A stretch of 64,000 nt of DNA from Calliopsis andreniformis. Its lineage: Eukaryota > Arthropoda > Insecta > Hymenoptera > Andrenidae. The stretch lies in assembly GCF_051401765.1 (NCBI RefSeq), contig NW_027480544.1:806001-870000 (forward strand). Direction: 5' to 3'. This document shows positions 1 to 14,540 of this stretch, one piece after another. A model generated the notes under the pieces. That model worked only from the letters and a program-made list of their open reading frames with translations. It made no database searches and was not told the DNA's origin. Within the stretch, counting starts at the first letter, position 1. The number at the start of each line of letters is the position of its first letter. Both the position numbers and the translations under genes were made by a program.

Positions 1-800
1 ACGTTTGAAGATTGAGTATTGAGGATTGAAGGTTGATGATTGAGAATTGATTATTGAGGATTGAGGATTGAGGATTGAGGATTGATGACTGATGATTGAG
101 AACTGAGGATTGAGGATTGAAGACTGAGGATTGAGGACTCAGGATTGAGGATTGAGAATGAGGGCTGAGGGTTGAGGATTGAGGTTTGAGGACTGAGGAC
201 TGAGGATTGAGGATTGAGAATTGAGGATGGAGGATTGAGGATTGAGGATTGAGGATTGGGTATTGATGATTGAAGAATGAGGATTGACGATTGAGGATTG
301 AGTATTGAGGATTGAAGATTGAGTATTGAGGATTGAAGGTTGATGATTCAGGATTGAGGATTGAGGATGAGGGCTGTGGGTTGAGGATTGAGGTTTGAGG
401 ACTGAGGACAGAGGATTGAGGATTGAGATTTGAGGATGGACGATTGAGGATTGAGGATTGAGGATTGTGTATTCAGGATTGAAGAATGAGGATTGACGAT
501 TGAGGATTGAGCATTGAGGATTGAAGATTGAGTATTGAGGATTGAAGGTTGATGATTGAATATTGAGGATTGATGATTGAGGATTGAGGATTGAGGATTG
601 AGGATTGAGGATTGAGGATTGATGATTGAAGACTGAGTATTGAGGATTGAAGATTAAGGATGGAGGATTGAGGATTGAGGATTGAGGATTGATGATCGAA
701 GACTGAGTATTGAGGATTGAAGATTGAGGATTGAGGATTCAGGATTGAGGATTGAGGATGAGGGCTGAGGGCTGAGGGTTGAGGGTTGACGTTTAAGGAC
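1..800 (+). repeat. Segment also present at 8,288, 18,648 and 21,174
   Basis: The first bases (ACGTTTGAAGATTGAG) recur at 8,288, 18,648 and 21,174. Alignment with 8,288 at offset 8,287 runs to about position 800 with only a few substitutions. It then resumes at offset 8,594, as shown by the string GGGTTGACAATTGAGG at 1,097 and 9,691. The left copy therefore lacks about 307 bp that the 8,288 copy has. The window starts inside this unit. Confidence 0.8.
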
Positions 801-3800
801 TGAGGACTGAGGATTGAGGATTGAGAATTGAGGATGGAGGATTGAGGATCGAGGATTGAGGATTGGGTATTGATGATTGAAGAATGAGGATTGACGATTG
901 AGGATTGAGTATTGAGGATTGAAGATTGAGTATTGAGGATTGAAGGTTGATGATTCAGGATTGAGGATTGAGGATGAGGGCTGAGGGTTGAGGATTGAGG
1001 TTTGAGGACTGAGGACAGAGGATTGAGGATTGAGATTTGAGGATGGACGATTGAGGATTGAGGATTGAGGATTGTGTATTCAGGATTGAAGAATGAGGGT
1101 TGACAATTGAGGATTGAGTATTGAGGATTGAGGATTGAGGATTGAGGATTGATGATTGAAGACTGAGTATTGAGGATTGAAGGATGAGGATTGAGGATTC
1201 AGGATTGATGATTGAAGACTGAGTATTGAGGATTTAAGATTGAGAATTGAGGATTCAGGATTGAGGATTGAGGATGAGGGCTGAGGGTTGAGGATTGAGG
1301 TTTGAGGTTTGATGATTGAGGATTGAGGACTGAGGATTGAGGATTGAGGACTGAGGATTCAGCATTGAGGATTGAAGATTGAGGACTGGGGATTGTGGAT
1401 TGAAGATTGAGGATTGAGGATTGAGGATTGAGGATTGAGGATTGATGATTGAAGACTGAGTATTGAGGATTGAAGATTGAGGATTAAGGATTCAGGATTG
1501 AGGATTGAGGATGAGGGCTGAGGGTTGAGGATTGAGGTTTGAGGTTTGATGATTGAGGATTGAGGACTGAGGATTGGGGATTGAGGACTGAGGATTCAGC
1601 ATTGAGGATTGAAGATTGAGGACTGGGGTTGAGGATTGAAGATTGAGGATTAAGGATTGAGGATTGGGGATTGATGATCCAGGATTGGAGATTGATTATT
1701 CAGGATTGAAGGTTGAGGATTGAAGATTGAGGTTTGAGGATTGAGGGTTGAGAACTGAGGATGAGGACTGAGGGTTGAGGATTGAGGTTTGAGGAACGAG
1801 GATTGAGGATTGAGAATTGAGGACTGAGGATTGACGATTGAGTATTGAAGATTGAGGATTGATGACTGAGTATTGAGGATTGAGGATTGAGGATTGAGGA
1901 TTGAGGATTGAGGATTGAAGACTGTGTATTGAGGATTGAGGATTGAGAAGTGAGTATGAGGACTGAGGGTTGAGGATTGAGGTTTGAGGAACGAGGATTG
2001 AGGATTGAGAATTGAGGACTGAGGATTGACGATTGAGTATTGAAGATTGAGGATTGATGAGTGAGGATTGAGGATTGAGGATTGAGGATTGAGGATTGAG
2101 GATTGAAGATTGAGTATTGAGGATTGAGGATGAGGGCTGAGGGTTGAGGTTTGAGGTTTGAGGACTGAGGACAGAGGATTGAGGATTGAGAATTGAGGAT
2201 GGAAGATAGAGGATTGAGGATTGAGGAATGGGTATTGAGGATTGAAGAATGAGAATTGGCGATTGTGGATTGAGTATTGAGGTTTGAAGATTGAGTATTG
2301 AGTATTGAAGGTTGATGATTGAGGATTGAGGATTGATGATTGAGGATTGAGGATTGAGGATTGAGGATTGAGGATTGATGATTGAGAACTGAGGATTGAG
2401 GATTGAAGATTGAGGATTGAGGATTCAGGATTGAGGATTGTGAATGAGGGCTGAGGGTTGAGGATTGAGATTTGAGGACTGAGGACTGAGGATTGAGGAT
2501 TGAGAACTGAGGATGTAGGATTGAGGATTGAGGATTGACGATTGGGTTTTGATGATTGAAGAATGAGGATTGACGATTGAGGATTGAGTATTGAGGATTG
2601 AAGGTTGAGTATTGAGGATTGAAGGTTGATGATTCAGGATTGAGGATTGAGGATGAGGGCTGCGGGTTGAGGATTGAGGTTTGAGGACTGAGGACAGAGG
2701 ATTGAGGATTGAGAATTGAGGATGGAGGATTGAGGATTGAGGATTGAGGATTATGTATTGAGGATTGAAGAATGAGGATTGACGATTGAGGTCCGAGTAT
2801 TGAGGATTGAAGATTGACTATTGAGGATTGAAGGTTGATGATTGAATGTTGAGGATTGACGATTGAGGATTGAGGATTGAGGATTGAGGATTGAGGATTA
2901 ATGATTGAAGACTGAGTATTGAGGATTCAAGATTGAGGATTGATGACTGAGTATTGAGGATTGAGGATTGAGGATTGAGGATTGAGGATTGAAGACTGTG
3001 TATTGAGGATTGAGGATTGAGAAGTGAGTATGAGGACTGAGGGTTGAGGATTGAGGTTTGAGGAACGAGGATTGAGGATTGAGAATTGAGGACTGAGGAT
3101 TGACGATTGAGTATTGAAGATTGAGGATTGATGAGTGAGGATTGAGGATTGAGGATTGAGGATTGAGGATTGAGGATTGAAGATCGAGTATTGAGGATTG
3201 AGGATGAGGGCTGAGGGTTGAGGATTGAGATTTGAGGACTGAGGACTGAGGATTGAGGATTGAGAACTGAAGATGAAGGATTGAGTATTGAGGAATGACG
3301 ATTGGGTATTGATGATTGAAGAATGAGGATTGACGATTGAGGTTCGAGTATTGAGGATTGAAGATTGAGTATTGAGGATTGAAGGTTGATGATTGAATAT
3401 TGAGGATTGATGATTGAGTATTGAGGATTGAGGATTGAGGATTGAGGATTGATGATTGAAGACTGAGTATTGAGGATTGAAGATTGAGGATTGAGGATTG
3501 AGGATTGAGGATTCAGGATTGATGATTGAAGACTGAGTATTGAGGATTTAAGATTGAGAATTGAGGATTCAGGATTGAGGATTGAGGATGAGGGCTGAGG
3601 GTTGAGGATTGAGGTTTGAGGTTTGATGATTGAGGATTGAGGACTGAGGATTGGGGATTGAGGACTGAGGATTCAGCATTGAGGATTGAAGATTGAGGAC
3701 TGGGGATTGTGGATTGAAGATTGAGGATTGAGGATTGGGGATTGAGGATTGAGGATTGATGATTGAAGACTGAGTATTGAGGATTGAAGATTGAGGATTG

Positions 3801-6139
3801 AGGATTCAGGATTGAGGATTGAGGATGAGGGCTGAGGGTTGAGGATTGAGGTTAGAGGTTTGATGATTGAGGATTGAGGACTGAGGATTGGGGATTGAGG
3901 ACTGAGGATTCAGCATTGAGGATTGAAGATTGAGGACTGGGGTTGAGGATTGAAGATTGAGGATTAAGGATTGAGGATTGGGGATTGATGATCCAGGATT
4001 GGAGATTGATTATTCAGGATTGAAGATTGAGGATTGAAGATTGAGGTTTGAGGATTGAGGGTTGAGAACTGAGGATGAGGACTGAGGGTTGAGGATTGAG
4101 GTTTGAGGAACGAGGATTGAGGATTGAGAATTGAGGACTGAGGATTGACGATTGAGTATTGAAGATTGAGGATTGATGACTGAGGATTGAGGATTGAGGA
4201 TTGAGGATTGAGGATTGAGGATTGAAGACTGTGTATTGAGGATAGAGGATTGAGAATTGAGTATGAGGACTGAGGGTTGAGGATTGAGGTTTGAGGAACG
4301 AGGATTGAGGATTGAGAATTGAGGACTGAGGATTGACGATTGAGTATTGAAGATTGAGGATTGATGAGTGAGGATTGAGGATTGAGGATTGAGGATTGAG
4401 GATTGAGGATTGAAGATTGAGTATTGAGGATTGAGGATGAGGGCTGAGGTTTGAGGTTTGAGGTTTGAGGACTGAGGACAGAGGATTGAGGATTGAGAAT
4501 TGAGGATGGAGGATAGAGGATTGAGGATTGAGGAATGGGTATTGAGGATTGAAGAATGAGAATTGACGATTGTGGGTTGAGTATTGAGGTTTGAAGATTG
4601 AGTATTGAGTATTGAAGGTTGATGATTGAGGATTGAGGATTGATGATTGAGGATTGAGGATTGAGGATTGAGGATTGAGGATTGATGATTGAGAACTGAG
4701 GATTGAGGATTGAAGATTGAGGATTGAGGATTCAGGATTGAGGATTGTGAATGAGGGCTGAGGGTTGAGGATTGAGATTTGAGGACTGAGGACTGAGGAT
4801 TGAGGATTGAGAACTGAGGATGTAGGATTGAGGATTGAGGATTGATGATTGAAGACTGAGTATTGAGGATTGAAGATTGAGGATTGAGGATTCAGGATTG
4901 AGGATTGAGGATGAGGGCTGAGGGTTGAGGATTGAGGTTAGAGGTTTGATGATTGAGGATTGAGGACTGAGGATTGGGGATTGAGGACTGAGGATTCAGC
5001 ATTGAGGATTGAAGATTGAGGACTGGGGTTGAGGATTGAAGATTGAGGATTAAGGATTGAGGATTGGGGATTGATGATCCAGGATTGGAGATTGATTATT
5101 CAGGATTGAAGATTGAGGATTGAAGATTGAGGTTTGAGGATTGAGGGTTGAGAACTGAGGATGAGGACTGAGGGTTGAGGATTGAGGTTTGAGGAACGAG
5201 GATTGAGGATTGAGAATTGAGGACTGAGGATTGACGATTGAGTATTGAAGATTGAGGATTGATGACTGAGGATTGAGGATTGAGGATTGAGGATTGAGGA
5301 TTGAGGATTGAAGACTGTGTATTGAGGATAGAGGATTGAGAATTGAGTATGAGGACTGAGGGTTGAGGATTGAGGTTTGAGGAACGAGGATTGAGGATTG
5401 AGAATTGAGGACTGAGGATTGACGATTGAGTATTGAAGATTGAGGATTGATGAGTGAGGATTGAGGATTGAGGATTGAGGATTGAGGATTGAGGATTGAA
5501 GATTGAGTATTGAGGATTGAGGATGAGGGCTGAGGGTTGAGGTTTGAGGTTTGAGGACTGAGGACAGAGGATTGAGGATTGAGAATTGAGGATGGAGGAT
5601 AGAGGATTGAGGATTGAGGAATGGGTATTGAGGATTGAAGAATGAGAATTGACGATTGTGGGTTGAGTATTGAGGTTTGAAGATTGAGTATTGAGTATTG
5701 AAGGTTGATGATTGAGGATTGAGGATTGATGATTGAGGATTGAGGATTGAGGATTGAGGATTGAGGATTGATGATTGAGAACTGAGGATTGAGGATTGAA
5801 GATTGAGGATTGAGGATTCAGGATTGAGGATTGTGAATGAGGGCTGAGGGTTGAGGATTGAGATTTGAGGACTGAGGACTGAGGATTGAGGATTGAGAAC
5901 TGAGGATGTAGGATTGAGGATTGAGGATTGACGATTGGGTTTTGATGATTGAAGAATGAGGATTGACGATTGAGGATTGAGTATTGAGGATTGAAGATTG
6001 AGTATTGAGGATTGAAGGTTGATGATTCAGGATTGAGGATTGAGGATGAGGGCTGCGGGTTGAGGATTGAGGTTTGAGGACTGAGGACAGAGGATTGAGG
6101 ATTGAGAATTGAGGATGGAGGATTGAGGATTGAGGATTG

Positions 6140-6290
6140 AGGATTGTGTATTGAGGATTGAAGAATGAGGATTGACGATTGAGGTCCGAGTATTGAGGAT
6201 TGAAGATTGAGTATTGAGGATTGAAGAATGAGGATTGACGATTGAGGTCCGAGTATTGAGGATTGAAGATTGAGTATTGAGGATTGAAGG
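6140..6290 (+). repeat. Local 63-bp tandem duplication (nine heptamers)
   Basis: The rare string AGGTCCGAGTATTGAGG occurs at 6,182 and again at 6,245, 63 bases later, with matching flanks. The same doubling is present at 16,570 and 16,633, so it predates the 10.4-kb duplication. Confidence 0.8.
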
Positions 6291-7828
6291 TTGATGATTG
6301 AATATTGAGGATTGATGATTGAGGATTGAGGATTGACGATTGGGTATTGATGATTGAAGAATGAGGATTGACGATTGAGGATTGAGGGTTGATTGTTGAA
6401 TATTGAGGATTGAGGATTGTGTATTGAGGATTGAAGATTGAGTATTGATGATTGAGGATTGAGGGTTGAGGGTTGAGGATTGAGGACGAGGGCTGACGGT
6501 TGAGGATTGAGGTTTGAGATTGAGGATTGAGGGCTGAGGATTGAGGACGAGGACAGACGGTTGAGTATTGAGGATTGAGGACTGAGGACAGAGGATTGAG
6601 GATTGAGAATTGAGGATGGAGGATTGAGGATTGAGGATTGAGGATTATGTATTGAGGATTGAAGAATGAGGATTGACGATTGAGGTTCGAGTATTGAGGA
6701 TTGAAGATTGAGTATTGAGGATTGAAGGTTGATGATTGAATATTGAGGATTGATGATTGAGTATTGAGGATTGAGGATTGAGGATTGAGGATTGATGGCT
6801 GAAGACTGGGTATTGAGGATTGAAGATTGAGGATTGAGGATTGAGGATTGAGGATTGAGGATTGATGATTGAAGACTGAGTATTGAGGATTGAAGATTGA
6901 GGATTGAGGATTGAGGATTGAGGTTTGAGAATTGATAATCGAAGATTGAGTATTGAGGATTGAAGATTGAGGTTTGAGGATTGAGGATTGTGGATTGTGG
7001 ATTGAGGGTTGAGGGTTGAGGATTGAGGATCGAAGATTGAGTATTGAGGATTGAAGGTTGAGGTTTGAGGATTGAGGATTGAGGGTGGAGGATGAGGGCT
7101 GAGGGTTGAGGATTGAGGATTGAGGATTGACGCTTGAGGATAGAGGATCGAGGATGGAGGATTGAAGGCTGAGTATTGAGGATTGAAGATTGAGGATTGA
7201 GGATTCAGGATTGAGGTTTGAGGATGAGGGCTGAGGGTTGAGGATTGAGGATTGAGGATTGAGGATTGAGGATTGAGGATTGTAGACTGAGTATGGAGGG
7301 TTGAGGATTGAGGTTTGAGGAACGAGGATTGAGGATTGAGAATTGAGGACTGAGGATTGACGATTGAGTATTGAAGATTTAGGATTGATGACTGAGGATT
7401 GAGGATTGAGGATTGAGGATTGAGGATTGAGGATTGAAGACTGAGTATTGAGAATTGAGGATTGAGGATTGAGGATTGAGTATTGAAGACTGAGGATTGA
7501 TGATTGAGGATTGAGGATTGAGGATTGAGGATTGAGGATTGAGGGTTGAAGACTGAGTATTGAGGATTGAAGATTGAGGATTGAAGATTGAGGATTGAGG
7601 GTTGAGGATTGAGTGTTGAAGATCGAGGATTGATGATTGCAGATTGAGGATTGAGGATTGAGGATTGAGGATTGACGATTGAAGATTGAGGATTGGGGAT
7701 TGAGGATTGAGGATTGAGGATTGAGAATCGAAGATTGAGTATCGAGGATTGAAGGTTGAGGTTTGAGGATTGAGGATTGAGGATTGAGGATGGAGGATGA
7801 GGGCTGAGGGTTGAGGATTGAGGTTTAA

Positions 7829-7864
7829 GTATTGAATACTGAGAATCCAGGATATTCTATTGAG
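7829..7864 (+). repeat. 36-bp landmark, domain 1 copy 1
   Basis: It reads GTATTGAATACTGAGAATC then CAGGATATTCTATTGAG. It is the only domain 1 copy with GAATCC in place of the EcoRI site GAATTC. It is in heptamer register (GAATACT, GAGAATC, CAGGATA, TTCTATT). Confidence 0.9.
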
Positions 7865-10049
7865 TATTGAGAATTGAGGATTGATGGTTGAGTATTGAGG
7901 ATTGAGGGTTGAGTATTGAGGATTGAAGATTGAGGTTTGAGGATTGAGAATTGAGAATTGAGTATGAGGACTGAGGGTTGAGGATTGAGGTATGAGGAAC
8001 GAGGATTGAGGATTGAGAATTGAGGAATGAGGATTGACGATTGAGTATTGAAGATTGAGGATTGATGACTGAGGATTGAGGATTGAGGATTGAGGATTGA
8101 GGATTGAGGATTGAAGATTGAGTATTGAGGATTGAGGATGAGGGGTGAGGGTTGAGGGTTGAGGTTTGAGGACTGAGGACAGGGGATTGAGGATTGAGAA
8201 TTGAGGATGGAGGATAGAGGATTGGGGATTGAGGATTGGGTATTGAGGATTGAAGAATGAGAATTGACGATTGTGGATTGAGTATTGACGTTTGAAGATT
8301 GAGTATTGAGGATTGAAGGTTGATGATTGAGAATTGATTATTGAGGATTGACGATTGAGGATTGAGGATTGATGACTGATGATTGAGAACTGAGGATTGA
8401 GGATTGAAGACTGAGGATTGAGGACTCAGGATTGAGGATAGAGAATGAGGGCTGAGGGTTGAGGATTGAGTTTTGAGGACTGAGGACTGAGGATTGAGGA
8501 TTGAGAATTGAGGATGGAGGATTGAGGATTGAGGATTGAGGATTGGGTATTGATGATTGAAGAATGCGGATTGACGATTGAGGATTGAGTATTGAGGATT
8601 GAAGATTGAGTATTGAGGATTGAAGGTTGATGATTCAGGATTGAGGATTGAGGATGAGGGCTGTGGGTTGAGGATTGAGGTTTGAGGACTGAGGACAGAG
8701 GATTGAGGATTGAGATTTGAGGATGGACGATTGAGGATTGAGGATTGAGGATTGTGTATTCAGGATTGAAGAATGAGGATTGACGATTGAGGATTGAGTA
8801 TTGAGGATTGAAGATTGAGTATTGAGGATTGAAGGTTGATGATTGAATATTGAGGATTGATGATTGAGGATTGAGGATTGAGGATTGAGGATTGAGGATT
8901 GAGGATTGATGATTGAAGACTGAGTATTGAGGATTGAAGATTGAGGATGGAGGATTGAGGATTGAGGATTGAGGATTGATGATCGAAGACTGAGTATTGA
9001 GGATTGAAGATTGAGGATTGAGGATTCAGGATTGAGGATTGAGGATGAGGGCTGAGGGCTGAGGGTTGAGGGTTGACGTTTGAGGACTGAGGACAGAGTA
9101 TTGAGGATTGAGAATTAAGGATGGAGGATAGAGGATTGATGATTGAGGATTGGGTATTGAGGATTGAAGAATGAGAATTGACGATTGTGGATTGAGCATT
9201 GAGGTTTGAAGATTGAGTATTGAGGATTGAAGGTTGATGATTGAGAATTGATTATTGAGGATTGAGGATTGAGGATTGAGGATTGATGATTGATGATTGA
9301 GAACTGAGGATTGAGGATTGAAGATTGAGGATTGAGGACTCAGGATTGAGGACTGAGAATGAGGGCTGAGGGTTGAGGATTGAGGTTTGAGGACTGAGGA
9401 CTGAGGATTGAGGATTGAGAATTGAGGATGGAGGATTGAGGATTGAGGATTGAGGATTGGGTATTGATGATTGAAGAATGAGGATTGACGATTGAGGATT
9501 GAGTATTGAGGATTGAAGATTGAGTATTGAGGATTGAAGGTTGATGATTCAGGATTGAGGATTGAGGATGAGGGCTGAGGGTTGAGGATTGAGGTTTGAG
9601 GACTGAGGACAGAGGATTGAGGATTGAGATTTGAGGATGGACGATTGAGGATTGAGGATTGAGGATTGTGTATTCAGGATTGAAGAATGAGGGTTGACAA
9701 TTGAGGATTGAGTATTGAGGATTGAAGATTGAGTATTGAGGATTGAAGGTTGATGATTGAATATTGAGGATTGATGATTGAGGATTGAGGATTGAGGATT
9801 GAGGATTGAGGATTGATGATTGAAGACTGAGTATTGAGGATTGAAGATTGAGGATTGAGGATTGAGGATTGAGGATTGAGGATTGATGATCGAAGACTGA
9901 GTATTGAGGATTGAAGTTTGAGGATTGAGGATTCAGGATTGTGGATTGAGGATGAGGGCTGAGGGCTGAGGGTTGAGGGTTGACGTTTGAGGACTGAGGA
10001 CAGAGGATTGAGGATTGAGAATTAAGGATGGAGGATAGAGGATTGAGGA

Positions 10050-13000
10050 TTGAGGATTGTGTATTGAGGATTGAAGAATGAGGATTGACGATTGAGGATT
10101 GAGTATTGAGGATTGAAGATTGAGTATTGAGGATTGAAGGTTGATGACTGAATATTGAGGATTGATGATTGAGGATTGAGGATTGAGAATTGAGGATTGA
10201 GGATTGAGGATTGAAGACTGAGTATTGAGGATTGAAGATTGAGGATTGAGGATTGAGGATTGAGGATTGAGGATTGATGATTGAAGACTGAGTATTGAGG
10301 ATTGAAGATTGAGGATTGAGGATTCAGGATTGAGGATTGAGGATGAGGGCTGAGGGTTGAGGATTGAGGTTTGATGTTTGATGATTGAGGATTGAGGACT
10401 GAGGATTGGGGATTGAGGACTGAGGATGCAGCATTGAGGATTGAAGATTGAGGACTGGGGTTGAGGATTGAAGATTGAGGATTAAGGATTGAGGATTGGG
10501 GATTGATGATCCAGGATTGGAGATTGATTATTCAGGATTGAAGATTGAGGATTGAAGATTGAGGTTTGAGGATTGGGGGTTGAGAACTGAGGATGAGGAC
10601 TGAGGGTTGAGGATTGAGGTTTGAGGAACGAGGATTGAGGATTGAGAATTGAGGACTGAGGATTGACGATTGAGTATTGATGGCTGAGGATTGATGACTG
10701 AGGATTGAGGATTGAGGATTGAGGATTGAGGATTGAGGTTTGAAGACTGTGTATTGAGGATTGAGGATTGAGAATTGAGTATGAGGACTGAGGGTTGAGG
10801 ATTGAGGTTTGAGGAACGAGGATTGAGGATTGAGAATTGAGGACTGAGGATTGACGATTGAGTATTGAAGATTGAGGATTGATGACTGAGGATTGAGGAT
10901 TGAGGATTGAGGATTGAGGATTGAGGATTGAAGATTGAGTATTGAGGATTGTGGATGAGGGCTGAGGGTTGAGGTTTGAGGTTTCAGGACTGAGGACAGA
11001 GGATTGAGGGTTGAGAGTTGAGGATGGAGGATAGAGGATTGAGGATTGAGGAATGGGTATTGAGGATTGAAGAATGAGAATTGACGATTGTGGATTGAGT
11101 ATTGAGGTTTGAAGATTGAGTATTGAGGATTGAAGGTTGATGATTGAGGATTGAGGATTGATGATTGAGGATTGAGGATTGAGGATTGAGGATTGAGGAT
11201 TGATGATTGAGAACTGAGGATTGAGGATTGAAGACTGAGGATTGAGGATTCAGGATTGAGGATTGTGAATGAGGGCTGAGGGTTGAGGATTGAGATTTGA
11301 GGACTGAGGACTGAGGATTGAGGATTGAGAACTGAGGATGAAGGATTGAGGATTGAGGATTGACGATTGGGTATTGATGATTGAAGAATGAGGATTGACG
11401 ATTGAGGATTGAGTATTGAGGATTGAAGATTGAGTATTGAGGATTGAAGGTTGATGATTCAGGATTTAGGATTGAGGATGAGGGCTGCGGGTTGAGGATT
11501 GAGGTTTGAGGACTGAGGACAGAGGATTGAGGATTGAGAATTGAGGATGGAGGATTGAGGATTGAGGATTGAGGATTGTGTATTGAGGATTGAAGAATGA
11601 GGATTGACGATTGAGGTTCGAGTATTGAGGATTGAAGATTGAGTATTGAGGATTGAAGGTTGATGATTGAATATTGAGGATTGATGATTGAGTATTGAGG
11701 ATTGAGGATTGAGGATTGAGGATTGATGATTGAAGACTGAGTATTGAGGATTGAAGATTGAGGATTGAGGATTGAGGATTGAGGATTCAGGATTGATGAT
11801 TGAAGACTGAGTATTGAGGATTTAAGATTGAGAATTGAGGATTCAGGATTGAGGATTGAGGATGAGGGCTGAGGGTTGAGGATTGAGGTTTGAGGTTTGA
11901 TGATTGAGGATTGAGGACTGAGAATTGGGGATTGAGGACTGAGGATTCAGCATTGAGGATTGAAGATTGAAGACTGGGGATTGTGGATTGAAGATTGAGG
12001 ATTGAGGATTGAGGATTGAGGATTGAGGATTGATGATTGAAGACTGAGTATTGAGGATTGAAGAATGAGGATTGAGGATTCAGGATTGAGGATTGAGGAT
12101 GAGGGCTGAGGGTTGAGGATTGAGGTTTGAGGTTTGATGATTGAGGATTGAGGACTGAGGATTGGGGATTGACGACTGAGGATTCAGCATTGAGGATTGA
12201 AGATTGAGGACTGGGGTTGAGGATTGAAGATTGAGGATTAAGGATTGAGGATTGGGGATTGATGATCCAGGATTGGAGATTGATTATTCAGGATTGAAGA
12301 TTGAGGATTGAAGATTGAGGTTTGAGGATTGAGGGTTGAGAACTGAGGATGAGGACTGAGGGTTGAGGATTGAGGTTTGAGGAACGAGGATTGAGTATTG
12401 AGAATTGAGGACTGAGGATTGACGATTGAGTATTGAAGATTGAGGATTGATGACTGAGGATTGAGGATTGAGGATTGAGGATTGAGGATTGAGGATTGAA
12501 GACTGTGTATTGAGGATTGAGGATTGAGAATTGAGTATGAGGGCTGAGGGTTGAGTATTGAGGTTTGAGGAACGAGGATTGAGGATTGAGAATTGAGGAC
12601 TGAGGATTGACGATTGAGTATTGAAGATTGAGGATTGATGAGTGAGGATTGAGGATTGAGGATTGAGGATTGAGGATTGAGGATTGAAGATTGAGTATTG
12701 AGGATTGAGGATGAGGGCTGAGGGTTGAGGTTTGAGGTTTGAGGACTGAGGACAGAGGATTGAGGATTGAGAATTGAGGATGGAGGATAGAGGATTGAGG
12801 ATTGAGGAATGGGTATTGAGGATTGAAGAATGAGAATTGACGATTGTGGATTGAGTATTGAGGTTTGAAGATTGAGTATTGAGTATTGAAGGTTGATGAT
12901 TGAGGATTGAGGATTGATGATTGAGGATTGAGGATTGAGGATTGAGGATTGAGGATTGATGATTGAGAACTGAGGATTGAGGATTGAAGATTGAGGATTG

Positions 13001-14540
13001 AGGATTCAGGATTGAGGATTGTGAATGAGGGCTGAGGGTTGAGGATTGAGATTTGAGGACTGAGGACTGAGGATTGAGGATTGAGAACTGAGGATGTAGG
13101 ATTGAGGATTGAGGATTGACGATTGGGTTTTGATGATTGAAGAATGAGGATTGACGATTGAGGATTGAGTATTGAGGATTGAAGATTGAGTATTGAGGAT
13201 TGAAGGTTGATGATTCAGGATTGAGGATTGAGGATGAGGGCTGCGGGTTGAGGATTGAGGTTTGAGGACTGAGGACAGAGGATTGAGGATTGAGAATTGA
13301 GGATGGAGGATTGAGGATTGAGGATTGAGGATTATGTATTGAGGATTGAAGAATGAGGATTGACGATTGAGGTCCGAGTATTGAGGATTGAAGATTGAGT
13401 ATTGAGGATTGAAGGTTGATGATTGAATATTGAGGATTGACGATTGAGGATTGAGGATTGAGGATTGAGGATTGAGGATTGATGATTGAAGACTGAGTAT
13501 TGAGGATTGAAGATTGAGGATTGAGGATTGAGGATTGAGGATTGAGGATTGAGGATTGATGATTGAAGACTGAGTATTGAGGATTTAAGATTGAGGATTG
13601 AGGATTCAGGATTGAGGATTGAGGATGAGGGCTGAGGGTTGAGGATTGAGGTTTGAGGTTTGATGATTGAGGATTGAGGACTGAGGATTGGGGATTGAGG
13701 ACTGAGGATTCAGCATTGAGGATTGAAGATTGAGGACTGGGGATTGTGGATTGAAGATTGAGGATTAAGGACTGAGGATTGGGGATTGAGTATCCAGGAT
13801 TGGAGATTGATTATTCAGGATTGAAGATTGAGGATTGAGGATTGAGGATTGAGAATTGAGAATTGAGGGTGAGGACTGAGGGTTGAGGAGTGAGATTTGA
13901 GGAATGAGGATTGAGGACTGAGGATTGAGGATTGAGGTTTGAGGATTGAGGATTGAGTATTGAAGATTGAGTATTCATGACTGAGGATTGAGGATTGAGG
14001 ATTGAGAATGGATGATTGAAGATTGAGTATTGATGATTGAGGATTGAGGATTGAGGACTGAGGATTGAGGATTGAGGATTGAAGATTGAGGATTGGGGAT
14101 TGAGGATTGAGGTTTGAGGATTGAGGATTGAGGATTGAGGATTGAAGATTGAGTATTGAGGATTGTGGATGAGGGCTGAGGGTTGAGGTTTGAGGTTTGA
14201 GGACTGAGGACAGAGGATTGAGGATTGAGAGTTGAGGATGGAGGATAGAGGATTGAGGATTGAGGAATGGGTATTGAGGATTGAAGAATGAGAATTGACG
14301 ATTGTGGATTGAGTATTGAGGTTTGAAGATTGAGTATTGAGGATTGAAGGTTGATGATTGAGGATTGAGGATTGATGATTGAGGATTGAGGATTGAGGAT
14401 TGAGGATTGAGGATTGATGATTGAGAACTGAGGATTGAGGATTGAAGACTGAGGATTGAGGATTCAGGATTGAGGATTGTGAATGAGGGCTGAGGGTTGA
14501 GGATTGAGATTTGAGGACTGAGGACTGAGGATTGAGGATT
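10050..14540 (+). repeat. 4.5-kb segmental duplication, left copy (partner 23,330-27,780)
   Basis: Anchors pair at offset 13,276: TGATGACTGAATATT at 10,142 and 23,418, TTGATGTTTGATG at 10,371 and 23,647, GATGATCC at 10,505 and 23,781, AGGATTTAGG at 11,461 and 24,737. After about 12,750 the offset becomes 13,241, because the partner lacks 35 bp (five heptamers). Similarity ends where the left copy reads AGGATGAAGG (about 14,551) and the right copy reads AGGATGTAGG (about 27,793). Confidence 0.85.

Larger units (their letters stand above)
4830..9790 (+). repeat. 5-kb segmental duplication, left copy (partner 15,220-20,150)
   Basis: Anchors pair at offset 10,388: GATGATCC at 5,073 and 15,461, TGAGGATGTAGG at 5,901 and 16,289, GTATGGAGGG at 7,291 and 17,679. 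From the 36-bp landmark (7,829 and 18,189) to the right end the offset is 10,360. The 28-bp change equals four heptamers and lies in one replaced patch. The block holds one landmark copy and one ATCCAGG landmark. Confidence 0.85.

Noticed and set aside
7829..7864. The GGATATTCTATTGAG landmark as a promoter (TATA-like box)
   Set aside because: No gene lies downstream, the second box expected of a bacterial promoter is missing, and the sequence is explained as diverged heptamers.
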